64,000 nt of DNA, from NCBI RefSeq assembly GCF_012933445.1, contig NZ_JABBNC010000016.1, positions 110,039 through 174,038 on the forward strand, written 5' to 3'. Below, one piece after another: positions 27,578-38,474 of the stretch. Positions within the stretch are counted from its first letter, which is position 1. Every line of letters starts with the position of its first letter. The position numbers and the translations under genes are program-made. Below the pieces are notes generated by a model. That model was not told the origin of the DNA, did not search any database, and saw only the letters and a list, made by a program, of their open reading frames with translations. This DNA is from Actinoplanes sp. TBRC 11911. Lineage in GTDB: Bacteria > Actinomycetota > Actinomycetes > Mycobacteriales > Micromonosporaceae.

Positions 27578-28660
27578 TCAGACGGTACGCAGATCGACGG
27601 CGTGCCGGATGAAGTTGTCGTCGGTCCCGGTCGACCACCACAAGACCCCGGCCCGGTACGTCACGTCGAAGGCATCCGGGCTGATCAGCACTTGGCGATG
27701 GGTGGCAAGCTCGTACGCGATCAGCACGGTGTGGTTGGTGAGCTGCGAGTTCGTGTCGAACTGCGCCAGGATTTCGAAGCGGTCGAGCACCACCGGGTCG
27801 GGCAGCGCGCCGGCCATGTCGCTGCCGCCGACCCGCATCCGGTGGCTGCCGTCGGGCCGCATCAGCTCGACCGACGTTTCGCCGTGCTTGTCCACCACGG
27901 ACATCTCGCACCAGGACGGACTGCACCGCGTGATCGCGCGGGCGACACTCCGCACGGCCCGGTCCCGCCCGGTCACCAGATCGCGGATCAGGGTGGTCCC
28001 GGGCGCGGAGATAACACCGTTGACCATGTACGGCCACGCCGACAGTCCCCAGTCACCCGGCTCGGCACGCACCGTGACAGCGCCCCCGCTCAACGGCACC
28101 GACCGAACCTCGGTGGTATCGCTCGCGCCGGACGCCGTCCAGTAGACGCTGCCCGCGGCGATGACCAGGTCGTACGCCGATTGGTCGGACGCGACGTCGC
28201 CCGCGTCGGCGGTCAGCGAACGCGGCGCGGGCCGCCGCAGACTGGACGTCCACACCGACGACTTGCCCTGCGTCAGATTTTCGATCCAGACCAGGGTGTC
28301 GCCGGCCGCGGCCAACCCCGAGAACGAGGGGGAACGGCCCTGCGGCAATTCGCGGATCAGCACGACCGAGCCGTCCGACCGGCGTTCCAGCAGCCGCACC
28401 CACCGGTGATCCTTGCTGGGCGCGGTGCCGATGGACGTGCCGGCGTTCAAAAACAGGCCCGGCTCGTACGGCGTCCCGTCGGTCAGCGTGGCCGCCAGTA
28501 CCGCCCGCTTGGCGTTCGGCCAGCCCAGCTCCATCGCGGCCGGCGGCGGGTGGACCTGCTTGCCGGCCGCCGGAAGCACCAGCAGCAGGACACCGGCCAC
28601 CAGCGCGGTCGCCATTCCCGCCGGTCCCCGCAGACGGCTCTTCCAGGAGGTCACTGCCAT
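27578..28660 (-). CDS. Exported beta-propeller-like protein of unknown function
   Basis: 360 residues. An N-terminal hydrophobic segment (GMATALVAGVLLLVLPAAG) acts as signal anchor. The remainder has repeated strand-turn units with aromatic/Asp motifs such as GDTLVWIENLTQGKSSVWT and AGSVYWTASGA, consistent with a six- or seven-blade beta-propeller of the TolB kind. No catalytic motif. The ATG at 28,660 lacks a clear ribosome-binding site, and a GTG two codons later is possible. It is 13 bp from the permease gene in the same direction, so probably co-transcribed. Confidence 0.72.
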   Translation of the reverse strand: MAVTSWKSRLRGPAGMATALVAGVLLLVLPAAGKQVHPPPAAMELGWPNAKRAVLAATLTDGTPYEPGLFLNAGTSIGTAPSKDHRWVRLLERRSDGSVVLIRELPQGRSPSFSGLAAAGDTLVWIENLTQGKSSVWTSSLRRPAPRSLTADAGDVASDQSAYDLVIAAGSVYWTASGASDTTEVRSVPLSGGAVTVRAEPGDWGLSAWPYMVNGVISAPGTTLIRDLVTGRDRAVRSVARAITRCSPSWCEMSVVDKHGETSVELMRPDGSHRMRVGGSDMAGALPDPVVLDRFEILAQFDTNSQLTNHTVLIAYELATHRQVLISPDAFDVTYRAGVLWWSTGTDDNFIRHAVDLRTV

Positions 28661-28707
28661 ACATACGCTGCACCGGCCGATCCGGCTCACCGTTCAGTCG
28701 GTAAACC

Positions 28708-29652
28708 TCAGGTGGCGTAGCTGGCGTCGCGCGCCTCCCGGAACGTGCCCGCCTTGTCGCCGTACCAGTTCCACGGGTCCGCGCCGCAGTAGTTTCCGAT
28801 GGCCCGGAACTGGACGGCGGCCTCGGCGAGCCGCCCGGCCTGCCACAGGCCGTGCGCGAGCCAGTGCCGCAGGTACGGCAGTTTCGGGTGCGCCGGGTCG
28901 GCGGCCGCCGCGTCCGCGATACCGGCGTCGAGGGCCCGGTTGAAGCGCTCGCCGCGGTAAAACGCCTTGCGGCCGGCGTCGTCCTTCGGGCGGAACTCGA
29001 GGTAGAGCATCTCGAGGCGCATCGCGGTCAGCACCGAGCCGGCCGGCGCGCCGGCGAGGACGTCCTCGACGTACCGCTCGACCAGTTCGAGGCTGCCGAA
29101 CCAGCGGGGCAGGAAGTAACGCATCGCGCGATTGTGGGCGTTGAACGAGTAGGGCGCCCGGTCGTGGACCTTCGCGAGCAGTTCGCGATACTCGTCGTTC
29201 GTCCACTGCAGACCCAGAGCCACGGTCTGCATCGCGATCAGCGGCGCCGGGTCGGCAGCGTCCGCGGTGGTCGCGCGCGCGAGGATGATTTTGCCGTTAC
29301 GAAGCGTACGGAAGAAGGTCTGCCACTGCTCGCGGTCGACGTCCTCGGGCAGCGCGGCGGTACGCACGTCCCACGCCACGGTGACGACGTAGTTGATCTG
29401 CACGGCCAGGGCCGAGGTGTTCGCGGGCTCGGCCGCGAGCCACTCCCACAGCCATCGGTCGTCCTTGGCCGCGGCGTCGCCGAGCGTCGTCACCATGGCC
29501 AGCCGGTATTCCGACGCCGGGGGCAGCGAGGCCAGCCGCCGCGACATCGCGCGCCAGTCGCCCGCCGCTGCCATCGCGGTGGCCTCCTGCTCGGCGGCGA
29601 TCGCGCCGGCCGAGCTCTCGTCGATGCCGTTTCCGGTCGCCACGGCGGTCAT
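28708..29652 (-). CDS. Helical-repeat protein (TPR/DUF4034-like)
   Basis: 314 residues, almost entirely helical with Trp-rich repeat helices (DDRWLWEWLAAEPANTSALAVQINYVVTVAWDVR; LVERYVEDVLAGAPAGSVLTAMRLEMLYLEF; LRHWLAHGLWQAGRLAEAAVQFRAIGNYCG). This resembles Sel1/TPR-like actinobacterial proteins, possibly DUF4034. No enzyme motif, no signal peptide. Its ATG overlaps the stop of the M48 protease gene (ATGA), so both are made together and it may be a partner or regulator of the protease. Confidence 0.78.
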   Translation of the reverse strand: MTAVATGNGIDESSAGAIAAEQEATAMAAAGDWRAMSRRLASLPPASEYRLAMVTTLGDAAAKDDRWLWEWLAAEPANTSALAVQINYVVTVAWDVRTAALPEDVDREQWQTFFRTLRNGKIILARATTADAADPAPLIAMQTVALGLQWTNDEYRELLAKVHDRAPYSFNAHNRAMRYFLPRWFGSLELVERYVEDVLAGAPAGSVLTAMRLEMLYLEFRPKDDAGRKAFYRGERFNRALDAGIADAAAADPAHPKLPYLRHWLAHGLWQAGRLAEAAVQFRAIGNYCGADPWNWYGDKAGTFREARDASYAT

Positions 29653-31199
29653 GCCGGCACCACCTGTCGGATCAGGGCCGTGTCCGGCCACATCGTCAGC
29701 AACGCCTCGACGCCCTCGGTGAGCGCCTTGTCGTCCAGGCCGGCGAACTTCATCTCGCCGCCGAAGCCGGACCAGGAGTGCTCGATCGTCGCCCGGCCCG
29801 ACGGCACCAGCTCGAACACCGCCCAGCCGACGAGCATCCGGCCGAGCGCGTTCTTCTTGAACTCGCGCTGCGCCGGCGGCGGCACCTTCAGCCGCATCGC
29901 CGTCTCGGTACGGTCCATCCGCTCCAAGATCTCGCTCAGGCGGCCGGCCTCGACCAAGGCGAGGAAGTCGGTGAACCGGGCCGGCCGGCCGATCATCGAA
30001 CTGACGAGGTGCTGGATCGGCTTCGAGTTCTCCTGGGCGCCGCCGAGGCGGGCGGTACGCGCGATCGTGTCCCAGTCGGCGACCTGCGCCGCCGCGGCGT
30101 GCTTGCCCACCATCTCGATGCCCAGTGCGGTGAGGACGGCGACCGGGTTGTGCAGCAGCGCGAACGCCCGCGTCTCGTGCCCACCGGCTGCCTCGGCCGG
30201 GGGCCGGCCGTCGTCCGGCAACGTCATGATCGCGGCGATCCGGTCGGCGATCGGCGGGTGCGAGTCGAACGCGTGTGCCTCGTCCGAGTCGTCCGGGTCG
30301 CCGAGCTCGGCCATCTCCTTCATCCGCTCCGGGTCGACCAGGAAGCGGCCGAACCCGCCGAGCACCTCCGGTGGGGGTGGCACCAGCTTGTTCCGCAGGC
30401 CCAGCCCGATGAACTCATTGAGGTAGTAGTCGTAGGCCGCGTCCGTGGCGGGCAGCTTGCGCAGCGCGGACGCCGCGTTCGCCCGGCCGCCGGCCTGCGC
30501 CGCGATCCGGTCGGCCGCGTACTCCTGTTCCCGGCTGATCGCGAAGGTGTGCCGGAGCACCAGTCCGGCGTACGCGTGGAACAGTGCCGCGTAGGCGTCG
30601 CTGCCCGGCCACTTGAACCGGCCACCCGTTCGCTGCCGGCTGACCGCTTTCAGCGTGCCCATCACACTGGCCCGGGCCCGGCCGGCGAGCGGGGCGAGCC
30701 GCGAGTGCCGGTCGCTGTAGTGGCCGAGCTCGTGCGCGAGAACGGCGTCCAGCTCCGGCACGGTCAGCGCCTGCATGAGCGGCACGCCGATCATCATCCG
30801 GCGCTTGCCGGGCAGCAGACCCATCAGGTGCGCGTGTTCCAGCACGGCGGCGTTGACCTGCGGTACCAGCCGGATCTCGGCGGGCGGGCGGGTGCCCACG
30901 GTCTCGGCGAGGGCGGTCACCCGCTGCCACAGCGCGGGCTGCTCGGCGCGGCTGACCGGCAGGCCGTTCAGGTCCTTCTGCCGTACGCGTACGGAAACGA
31001 ACAGGCCGCGCACCACGACGATGAACACACCGACCGTGGCGGCCAGCAACAGGAAGATCAGCTTAGGTACGTGCCACGCGCTGGACGTGTCGAGCGCGAA
31101 GTAGTCGACCACCACGAGCCCGGCGAGCAACACCACGCAGAGCAGGTAGAACCCGAGTAACAGAGTGATGATTTTCAAGGCGCGCGCGAGTGTCGCCAT
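29649..31199 (-). CDS. M48 family membrane metallopeptidase
   Basis: 516 residues. Two N-terminal membrane helices (LLLGFYLLCVVLLAGLVVV, LIFLLLAATVGVFIVVVRG) precede a peptidase M48 (Ste24/HtpX-like) domain with HELGHY (His156, His160) and EYAADRIAA (third zinc ligand Glu226). A further DSHPPIADRI motif typical of M48 substrate loops follows. The ~200-residue C-terminal extension is not a known domain. The ATG at 31,199 has GGGGA upstream. Expected to degrade membrane or misfolded proteins. Leads a two-gene operon with the helical-repeat protein. Confidence 0.9.
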   Translation of the reverse strand: MATLARALKIITLLLGFYLLCVVLLAGLVVVDYFALDTSSAWHVPKLIFLLLAATVGVFIVVVRGLFVSVRVRQKDLNGLPVSRAEQPALWQRVTALAETVGTRPPAEIRLVPQVNAAVLEHAHLMGLLPGKRRMMIGVPLMQALTVPELDAVLAHELGHYSDRHSRLAPLAGRARASVMGTLKAVSRQRTGGRFKWPGSDAYAALFHAYAGLVLRHTFAISREQEYAADRIAAQAGGRANAASALRKLPATDAAYDYYLNEFIGLGLRNKLVPPPPEVLGGFGRFLVDPERMKEMAELGDPDDSDEAHAFDSHPPIADRIAAIMTLPDDGRPPAEAAGGHETRAFALLHNPVAVLTALGIEMVGKHAAAAQVADWDTIARTARLGGAQENSKPIQHLVSSMIGRPARFTDFLALVEAGRLSEILERMDRTETAMRLKVPPPAQREFKKNALGRMLVGWAVFELVPSGRATIEHSWSGFGGEMKFAGLDDKALTEGVEALLTMWPDTALIRQVVPA

Positions 31200-31284
31200 G
31201 CCGTTCCCCGTCTCGACAAACGTGAGCCCCATTCGGCCGGGCGACAGTGTGCCACAAAGATCGACAGAAGCACCGCCCCGCCGC

Positions 31285-32334
31285 TCAGTGCTTGACCTCG
31301 TAGACGCGGTTGGCCACGGTCTCGGCCGCCACCCGCCAGGTTCGCAGGCCGGCTTCGGCGGCGATGCCGCGCAACACCTCTTCCCCGGCGTGGTTCCCGA
31401 GCGCATAGGGGCCGTTCTGGGCGAGCGCCGCCGGCAGGCACAGCGCCACCGACGTCGCCGCGAACGACCGTCCGACCGGGTTGATGTTGTCCAGCAGGTT
31501 CGCCGACGTGTTCGGCTCGACGAGCATCACCGTGCCGTCCGCGCTGAGTTTCGCCGCCACCCGCCGCAGCACGGCCACCGGGTCACCCATGTCGTGCAGG
31601 GCGTCGAAAAACGTGACGAGGTCGTATTCGTCGCCGGTGAGGTCCACCGCGCGGCCGACCGCGAAGCTCACCCGGTCGGCGAGGCCGCGTTCGGCCGCCT
31701 CGCGTCGGGCGGCCTCCACCGACGGTTCGTGGAAGTCGATCCCATGGAAGGTCGAGGACGGGAAGGCCGCCGCCATCAGCATTGTCGAGTGGCCGAAGCC
31801 GCTCCCGACGTCCGCGACCTTCGCGCCCGCCGTGAGCTTGCCGACGACGCCGTCGAGGGCGGGCAGCCAACGCCGCACCAGGTTCGCCTGATATCCGGGC
31901 CGAAAGAACTCGGCTATCCCGGCGAACAGGTCCGGGGCGTGCTGGGCCCAGCCCACGCCGTCGCCCGAGCGGAAGGCCTCGACCAGCGCGTCTTCCACCC
32001 GGAACAGCGCCTGGAGCAGCGTGAACCCGCCGGTCGCGTTGACCGGGGAGTCCGGGTCCGCCAAGACCGCGGCGTGCTCGTCCGGAAGCACGTATGTGTC
32101 GTGGCCGGGATCGAAGAACACGTACTCGCTCGTCACCTGCGCGGCCAGCCACTCACCCACGTAGCGCTCGACAAGTCCCGTACGCGCGGCCAATTCCTTG
32201 ATCGTCAGTGGCCCGGCACCGGCCATTGCCCGGTATAATCCGACGCGTATGCCGATCGACACGGTGAGTCCGGAGGACGCCGCGGCCTTGTCGTTGACCA
32301 CACGCGCCACGAATTCGCTCGTCTTGTCGGTCAT
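31285..32334 (-). CDS. Class I SAM-dependent methyltransferase with winged-helix N-terminus (Rv2258c-like)
   Basis: 349 residues. The N-terminal ~90 residues form an O-methyltransferase-type winged helix (IGIRVGLYRAMAGAGPLTIKELAARTGLVERYVGEWL). The Rossmann domain has VADVGSGFGHSTMLMA (motif I), HGIDFHEPSVEAA (motif II) and DLVTFFDALHDMGDP (motif IV), where HDMGDP is the usual catalytic site block. The arrangement is that of Mycobacterium Rv2258c. Small-molecule acceptor unknown. Start ATG with AGGAAG. Separate promoter from the kinase upstream is possible (84-bp gap). Confidence 0.88.
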   Translation of the reverse strand: MTDKTSEFVARVVNDKAAASSGLTVSIGIRVGLYRAMAGAGPLTIKELAARTGLVERYVGEWLAAQVTSEYVFFDPGHDTYVLPDEHAAVLADPDSPVNATGGFTLLQALFRVEDALVEAFRSGDGVGWAQHAPDLFAGIAEFFRPGYQANLVRRWLPALDGVVGKLTAGAKVADVGSGFGHSTMLMAAAFPSSTFHGIDFHEPSVEAARREAAERGLADRVSFAVGRAVDLTGDEYDLVTFFDALHDMGDPVAVLRRVAAKLSADGTVMLVEPNTSANLLDNINPVGRSFAATSVALCLPAALAQNGPYALGNHAGEEVLRGIAAEAGLRTWRVAAETVANRVYEVKH

Positions 32335-32418
32335 CTAACTTCCTGTCTGCCCAGTCTCGCTGTACGAAGGCCGAACAGCGTGGGCGTTGCCCAGGTTCAG
32401 TCAGGTGATGCGGCCGAC

Positions 32419-34053
32419 TCAGATCGGGACGTGGCAGACCACCGTGGTGCCCTCGCCCAGCGGGCTGAGCACCTCGAAGGTGCCGCCCAACGCCTCGATG
32501 CGGTCCTTGAGCCCGAGCAGCCCCGACCCGAGCGCCGGGTCCGCGCCGCCCACACCGTCGTCACGCACCCGGACCGTCAGCACCCCGTCCATCGTCTCGG
32601 CCTCGACGCCGACGGCCGACGCGTGCGCGTGTTTAGCGGCGTTCGTCAGCACTTCCGAGACCACGTAGTAGGCGCCGACCTCGACCGGCGTCGGCAGGCG
32701 CCCGTCGATCCGCAGGTCCATCTTCATCGGCAACGGTGAGCGGCGGCCCAGTGCTCGTAGCGCCGGCGTCAAACCGGAACGAGACAGCACGGCCGGGTGG
32801 ATGCCGTGCGACAGCTCCCGCAACTGATCGATGGCGGCCATCAGGTCGGCGGCCGCTCCCGCCACCTCGTCGCCGCCACCGCCGGTCTGCAGCCGCAGGG
32901 CGACCGCGACCAGGCTCTGCTGGACGCCGTCGTGCAGGTCGCGTTCGATGCACCGCCGGGTCTCGTCGGAGGCGGCGACGATCCGGGCGCGGGAGTCGAT
33001 CAGCTCGGCCCGGCTTTGCGCGTCCGCCACCGCGGTGGCGACCAGGCCGGTGAACTGCGTCATGCGGGATTCGAGGTCGACCGGTAACGGTCCCTTCGCG
33101 CTGCCGATGGCGATCAGCCCCCACAGCCGCCCGGTGACGTACACGGGAATGCCCACCGCGGAGATGAGGCCTTCGCGCACGATCGCCTCCGCACCCGCAA
33201 GCGCGCGGAAGTCTTCGACGCGGGCGGCCCGCCCGGTGCGGCGCACCGTCTCCACGATTCCGCCACGCGGGCGCGCCATGGTGAACGGTTGCCCGGTCTC
33301 GACGTGCGGCCGGGGCGTGCCCTGATGGGCGACCAGGGTGACGGTGTCGCCGTCGGGCTCGAAGCGCAGCAGCCGGACCGAGCCGCCGTCCCCGAAATGG
33401 TGCAGGACCTCACTGGTGATCGCGGCGAACACCCGCTCCGGAGCCTCGCCGTTGGCGATGAGCACGGCGATGCGGCGCAGCGCCTCCTGGACGTTGCCGA
33501 GCCGGGCCCCGCGCTCGACCGCCTCGCTGTTGCTGATCGCCATGGCGATGAGCAGGACGAAGTCGGCGACCCGGGACTCGGCGCCGGGCGGGAAGGCCTC
33601 CGGGGACCGCACGACCGTCACACCCCACACGCGCGAGCCGACCACGACGGGCGCGGTGATCTCCCCGCCGACCCGGACCGGTGCGCCGGCATCGATCGTG
33701 TCGCTCAGTGGCAGCGTCGTGCCGGGCGGCGTCGGCGTCGCCGATCGGTGATAGGAGCCGACGATCGTTCCGTACGGCTCCGCGTTCGCGTCCGGGTTCG
33801 TCGTCAGCCGGGCCACGAAGGCGGTTTCCGCACCGAACAACCGGCCGAGCTCCTTGGCGACCGCCGCGAACACGTCGGACGGGGTGCATCCGCGCGCGAC
33901 CAGGGTGGCGACGCGCCGGAGCGCCGCCTGCTCGTCGGCCAGGTTGCCGCGGGCGCGTCCGGCCGCGATGGCGTTGCGCGCGACGGCCGTGGTCGCCGCC
34001 GCCGCGCCGACCGCCATCGCGACGAACCACCCACGTGGGAGAGAAGCTGTCAT
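32419..34053 (-). CDS. GAF-domain sensor histidine kinase (NarL-partner type)
   Basis: 544 residues. One N-terminal hydrophobic helix, then two GAF domains (about 45-195 and 205-345), then a HisKA_3 domain with CIERDLHDGVQQSLVAVALRL (His374), an N-box (VVSEVLTNAAKHAHA) and G1/G2 boxes (VRDDGVGGADP, SGLLGLKDRIEALGG). Cytosolic small-molecule or redox sensing through GAF is expected. The cognate response regulator is not in the window. A GTG nine bases upstream is an equally possible start. It follows the beta-glucosidase gene by 12 bp, so it is read with the sugar-uptake operon. Confidence 0.9.
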   Translation of the reverse strand: MTASLPRGWFVAMAVGAAAATTAVARNAIAAGRARGNLADEQAALRRVATLVARGCTPSDVFAAVAKELGRLFGAETAFVARLTTNPDANAEPYGTIVGSYHRSATPTPPGTTLPLSDTIDAGAPVRVGGEITAPVVVGSRVWGVTVVRSPEAFPPGAESRVADFVLLIAMAISNSEAVERGARLGNVQEALRRIAVLIANGEAPERVFAAITSEVLHHFGDGGSVRLLRFEPDGDTVTLVAHQGTPRPHVETGQPFTMARPRGGIVETVRRTGRAARVEDFRALAGAEAIVREGLISAVGIPVYVTGRLWGLIAIGSAKGPLPVDLESRMTQFTGLVATAVADAQSRAELIDSRARIVAASDETRRCIERDLHDGVQQSLVAVALRLQTGGGGDEVAGAAADLMAAIDQLRELSHGIHPAVLSRSGLTPALRALGRRSPLPMKMDLRIDGRLPTPVEVGAYYVVSEVLTNAAKHAHASAVGVEAETMDGVLTVRVRDDGVGGADPALGSGLLGLKDRIEALGGTFEVLSPLGEGTTVVCHVPI

Positions 34054-34065
34054 GGTGATCACTTG

Positions 34066-35391
<1,326 letters not shown>

Positions 35392-35404
35392 GGTTTCCGT
35401 CCTT

Positions 35405-36553
35405 TCAGAGGGCTCGGCGACGGCGGCCGAGGGCGTCGAGCACGACGGCGACCACGAGGATGACGCCGGTGGCGATGTTCTTGACCGCGGCCGGCTCGCC
35501 GAGCAGGTCCAGGCCGTTCTGCACGCTGCCGACCACGAGCGCCCCGAGGACGGCCTGGTGGACCCGGCCGCGCCCGCCGAACAGGCTGGTGCCGCCGATG
35601 ACCGCCGCGGCGATCGCGTTGAGCTGCAGGGTGCCGCCGCCCAGCGCATTGGAGGCGGAGAACTGCCGGGACGCCTCGATGATCCCGGCCAGCGCGGCGA
35701 TCGCCGAGATCAGCGCGAACACCAGCACGACAGTGCGCCGCACCGGGATTCCGGCGCGCCGGGCCGCCTCCCGGTTACCGCCGATCGCGTAGACGTGGCG
35801 GCCGAAGTTGGTGCCGGTCATCAGCACGCCGCCGGCCGCCGCGAGGCCGAGGAGCAGCACGAACACCCAGGGAATGCCGAAGTACGAGTTGAGCGTCCAG
35901 GTGATCGCCAGCACCACCACGGCCACGCCGGCCACCGTCGCGGCCTCGGCCGCCGGCGTCCGCACCGCCAGCTGGTTGCGCACCCGCCTGGTCCGGCGCA
36001 GGAGGCGCACCCCCGCGAAACCCGCGATCACGAGTACGGCGAGCACCCAGCCGAACGCGGGCACCAGATAGCTCGACGCGATCGACCGGATCGCGCTGTC
36101 CCGGATCGGGATCTGACCGCCGTCGCCGACCAGCCACAACTGCACGCCCTGCCAGACGAGCAGCCCGGCCAGCGTGATGATGAACGACGGGATGCCGACG
36201 GCCGCGATGATCGTGCCGTGCAGGACCCCGATCGCGGCGCCGAGCAGCAGCGCCGACGCGATCGCGGCCCAGGCCGGCCAGCCGTGACCGGTGATCAGCT
36301 GGGCGAGCACGGCGGCGCTGACGCCGGCGATCGCGCCGATGGACAGGTCGATCTCGCCCAGGATCAGCACGATGACCATGCCGACCGCGAGGGTGCCCAG
36401 CACGGCGATCTGCAACAACAGGTTCGACAGGTTGCGCGCGGACAGGAAGTTGTCGTTCAGGGACTGGAAGAACCCCCAGACCACGACCAGGCCCAGCACC
36501 ACCGTCGCGGTCCCGCTTGCGGCCGTACGCGTCCAGACAGCGCTCGGATTCAC
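35405..36553 (-). CDS. Sugar ABC transporter permease (RbsC/XylH/FrcC family)
   Basis: 382 residues, about ten membrane helices. Recognisable BPD_transp_2 segments: NLLLQIAVLGTLAVGMVIVLILGEIDLSIG, ISAIAALAGIIEASRQFSASNALGGGTLQLNAIAAAVIGGTSLFGGRG and GALVVGSVQNGLDLLG. The single polypeptide should form a homodimeric channel for the ATPase upstream, whose stop it overlaps (ATGA). It carries a pentose or hexose delivered by the lipoprotein at 37,314. Confidence 0.93.
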   Translation of the reverse strand: MNPSAVWTRTAASGTATVVLGLVVVWGFFQSLNDNFLSARNLSNLLLQIAVLGTLAVGMVIVLILGEIDLSIGAIAGVSAAVLAQLITGHGWPAWAAIASALLLGAAIGVLHGTIIAAVGIPSFIITLAGLLVWQGVQLWLVGDGGQIPIRDSAIRSIASSYLVPAFGWVLAVLVIAGFAGVRLLRRTRRVRNQLAVRTPAAEAATVAGVAVVVLAITWTLNSYFGIPWVFVLLLGLAAAGGVLMTGTNFGRHVYAIGGNREAARRAGIPVRRTVVLVFALISAIAALAGIIEASRQFSASNALGGGTLQLNAIAAAVIGGTSLFGGRGRVHQAVLGALVVGSVQNGLDLLGEPAAVKNIATGVILVVAVVLDALGRRRRAL

Positions 36554-37326
36554 CGAGGATTCTCCTTTCGCACCGCCGCGTCGAGCTCCCGGCTGCCGGT
36601 GATCGCGGCGACCACGTCGTCGGTGGAGTCGCGGCCCGGCCGGAATTCGCCGGCGTTGCGGCCCAGCCGCAGCACCGTGATCCGATCCGCGACCGCGAAG
36701 ACGTCGGCCATGTTGTGCGAGATGACCACGACGGCCAGGCCACGGTCGCGCAGCCGATGGATCAGGTCGTAGACCATCACCGTCTGGGCCACGCCCAGCG
36801 CCGCCGTCGGCTCGTCCAGCAACACGATCCGAGACCCCCAGAGCGCCGCCCGGCTGACCGCGATGGCCTGCCGCTGCCCGCCGGAGAGCGCGGAGACCGG
36901 CTTGTCGAGCACCGGCAGGTGAGCGGCCAGGTCGGCGATGACGGCGGCTGCGTGGGCCTGCATGCCCTCCTGGTCGAGCAGCAGCGAGCGGCTGCGCCGG
37001 CGTTCCCGGCCCAGGTAGAGGTTGGCGGTCACGTCGAGGTTGTCGCAGAGCGCCAGGTCCTGGTAGACGGTCTCGATGCCGAGCGCGGAGGCCTCGGTCG
37101 GGGAGCCGATGACGACCGGCCCGCCGTCGATGAGGATTTCGCCGCCGTCGATCCGGTGCGAGCCGGCGATCGCCTTGACGAGGGTGGACTTGCCGGCACC
37201 GTTGTCGCCGACCAGGGCCACGACCTCGCCGGCGGTGACCGTGAAGTCGACGTCGGTGGGCGCCGCGACGTGGCCGTATCGCTTGGTCACATCGCGCAGC
37301 TCGAGGGTCGGGGTCACAGCGTGCAC
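36550..37326 (-). CDS. Sugar ABC transporter ATP-binding protein, single-domain (FrcA-like)
   Basis: 258 residues, one ABC cassette: Walker A GDNGAGKSTL, signature LSGGQRQAIAV, Walker B IVLLDEPTAALG, switch His VVVISHN. Most RbsA/XylG proteins of this class have two fused cassettes. The single one here is like fructose-transporter FrcA, so it must dimerise. GTG start with GAGG seven bases upstream. A second GTG three codons on overlaps the binding-protein stop (GTGA) and is an alternative. Confidence 0.93.
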   Translation of the reverse strand: MHAVTPTLELRDVTKRYGHVAAPTDVDFTVTAGEVVALVGDNGAGKSTLVKAIAGSHRIDGGEILIDGGPVVIGSPTEASALGIETVYQDLALCDNLDVTANLYLGRERRRSRSLLLDQEGMQAHAAAVIADLAAHLPVLDKPVSALSGGQRQAIAVSRAALWGSRIVLLDEPTAALGVAQTVMVYDLIHRLRDRGLAVVVISHNMADVFAVADRITVLRLGRNAGEFRPGRDSTDDVVAAITGSRELDAAVRKENPR

Positions 37327-38393
37327 TTGGCGGCCGCCTCGCCGACGCAGATCTTGTCCTTGGTGGTGTAGCCGTCCTTGACGACGTCGGCGATGTTGTC
37401 CTTGTCGATCGCCTTCGGCTCGAGCAGCAATGCCGGTACCTTGCCGGTGCCGTTGTCCACCGTCGTGGTCGTCAGCGCGGCCGCACCGGCGGTGTCGCCC
37501 TTCGCCAGCGCTACCGCGATCTTGGCGGCCGCGCTGGCCTCGTCGCGGATCGACTTGTAAACGGTCATCGACTGGTCGCCGACGAGGATGCTCGCCAGCC
37601 CGGCATCGGTGGCGTCCTGCCCGGTGACCAGCACCTTGCCGTTGAGCTTGCGGGACGTCAGCGCGGTGATGACCGCGTTGGCCAGTCCGTCGTTGGGCGC
37701 GATGACCCCTTGCACCTTGTCGTTGAGCTTGGTCAGACCCTGCTCCATGGCCGCCTGCCCCTTGGCCGGGTCGAAGCCCGGGGTGTCCGACTCGTACCCG
37801 AGTTTGAGCCGCCCCGACCCGAACGCGGGATCGAGCACCTTGTGCGCGCCGGCCTTGAACTCGCGGCCGGGCGCCGAGGTGATGTCCCCGTTGATCATCG
37901 CAACCGTGGCGCCCTGGCTCAGATGATCGAGCAAATACTGCCCCTGCAGCTCGCCGACTTTCTCGTTCTGGAAGGAGACGTACGCGGCCGGGACCGCTCC
38001 CTCGATCGCGCCGTCGTACGCGATCACCTTGGCGCCGACCGCATCGGCCTTCGCCACGATCGACGCGCCGGCCTCGGCGGTAAAGGGGCTGACCACGATC
38101 ACCTTGGCGCCGTTGGTGAGCGCGGCCTCGGCCTGCTGCAGCTGGACGGCGGCGTCGCCCTGAGCGTTGTTGGCGATCACCCGGATCGACGGATCGGCCT
38201 GCTTGACCGCCTCGGTGAAGAACGGCTTGTCCTTGCTCTCGAACCGGTCGGCGCAGGTCGAGCAGGGCATCAGGAAAGCGATCGAGAGGTCACCACGGGT
38301 CTCTTCCTCTGCGGCGGGCGGACCCTGGGTGCACGCGGCCGCCAGTAGAGCGGTCGTGGTGAGCGCTATCGGAGCGATAAATCGTCGCAACAT
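37314..38393 (-). CDS. Sugar-binding lipoprotein of ABC transporter
   Basis: 359 residues. Lipoprotein signal ending LLAAAC (Cys21). Periplasmic-binding-protein type 1 fold: DLSIAFLMPCSTCADRFESKDKPFF, VSPFTAEAGASIVAKADAVGAKVIAYD, GVIAPNDGLANAV, GQDATDAGLASILVGDQ. The PNDGLANA and GQDA motifs are those of xylose/fructose-type binding proteins. It resembles the orphan binding protein at 42,756, which shares the same closing ADGF/KDGYTTK segment. Delivers the sugar to the two downstream proteins. Confidence 0.93.
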   Translation of the reverse strand: MLRRFIAPIALTTTALLAAACTQGPPAAEEETRGDLSIAFLMPCSTCADRFESKDKPFFTEAVKQADPSIRVIANNAQGDAAVQLQQAEAALTNGAKVIVVSPFTAEAGASIVAKADAVGAKVIAYDGAIEGAVPAAYVSFQNEKVGELQGQYLLDHLSQGATVAMINGDITSAPGREFKAGAHKVLDPAFGSGRLKLGYESDTPGFDPAKGQAAMEQGLTKLNDKVQGVIAPNDGLANAVITALTSRKLNGKVLVTGQDATDAGLASILVGDQSMTVYKSIRDEASAAAKIAVALAKGDTAGAAALTTTTVDNGTGKVPALLLEPKAIDKDNIADVVKDGYTTKDKICVGEAAAKCTL

Positions 38394-38474
38394 GGGTTCT
38401 TCCTTTCCGTGCAGAGGCGTGTTTCATCGCGCCGGGGCCCATTCGGTGGGCCGGCGTGGCAGAGCTGTGGTGGC

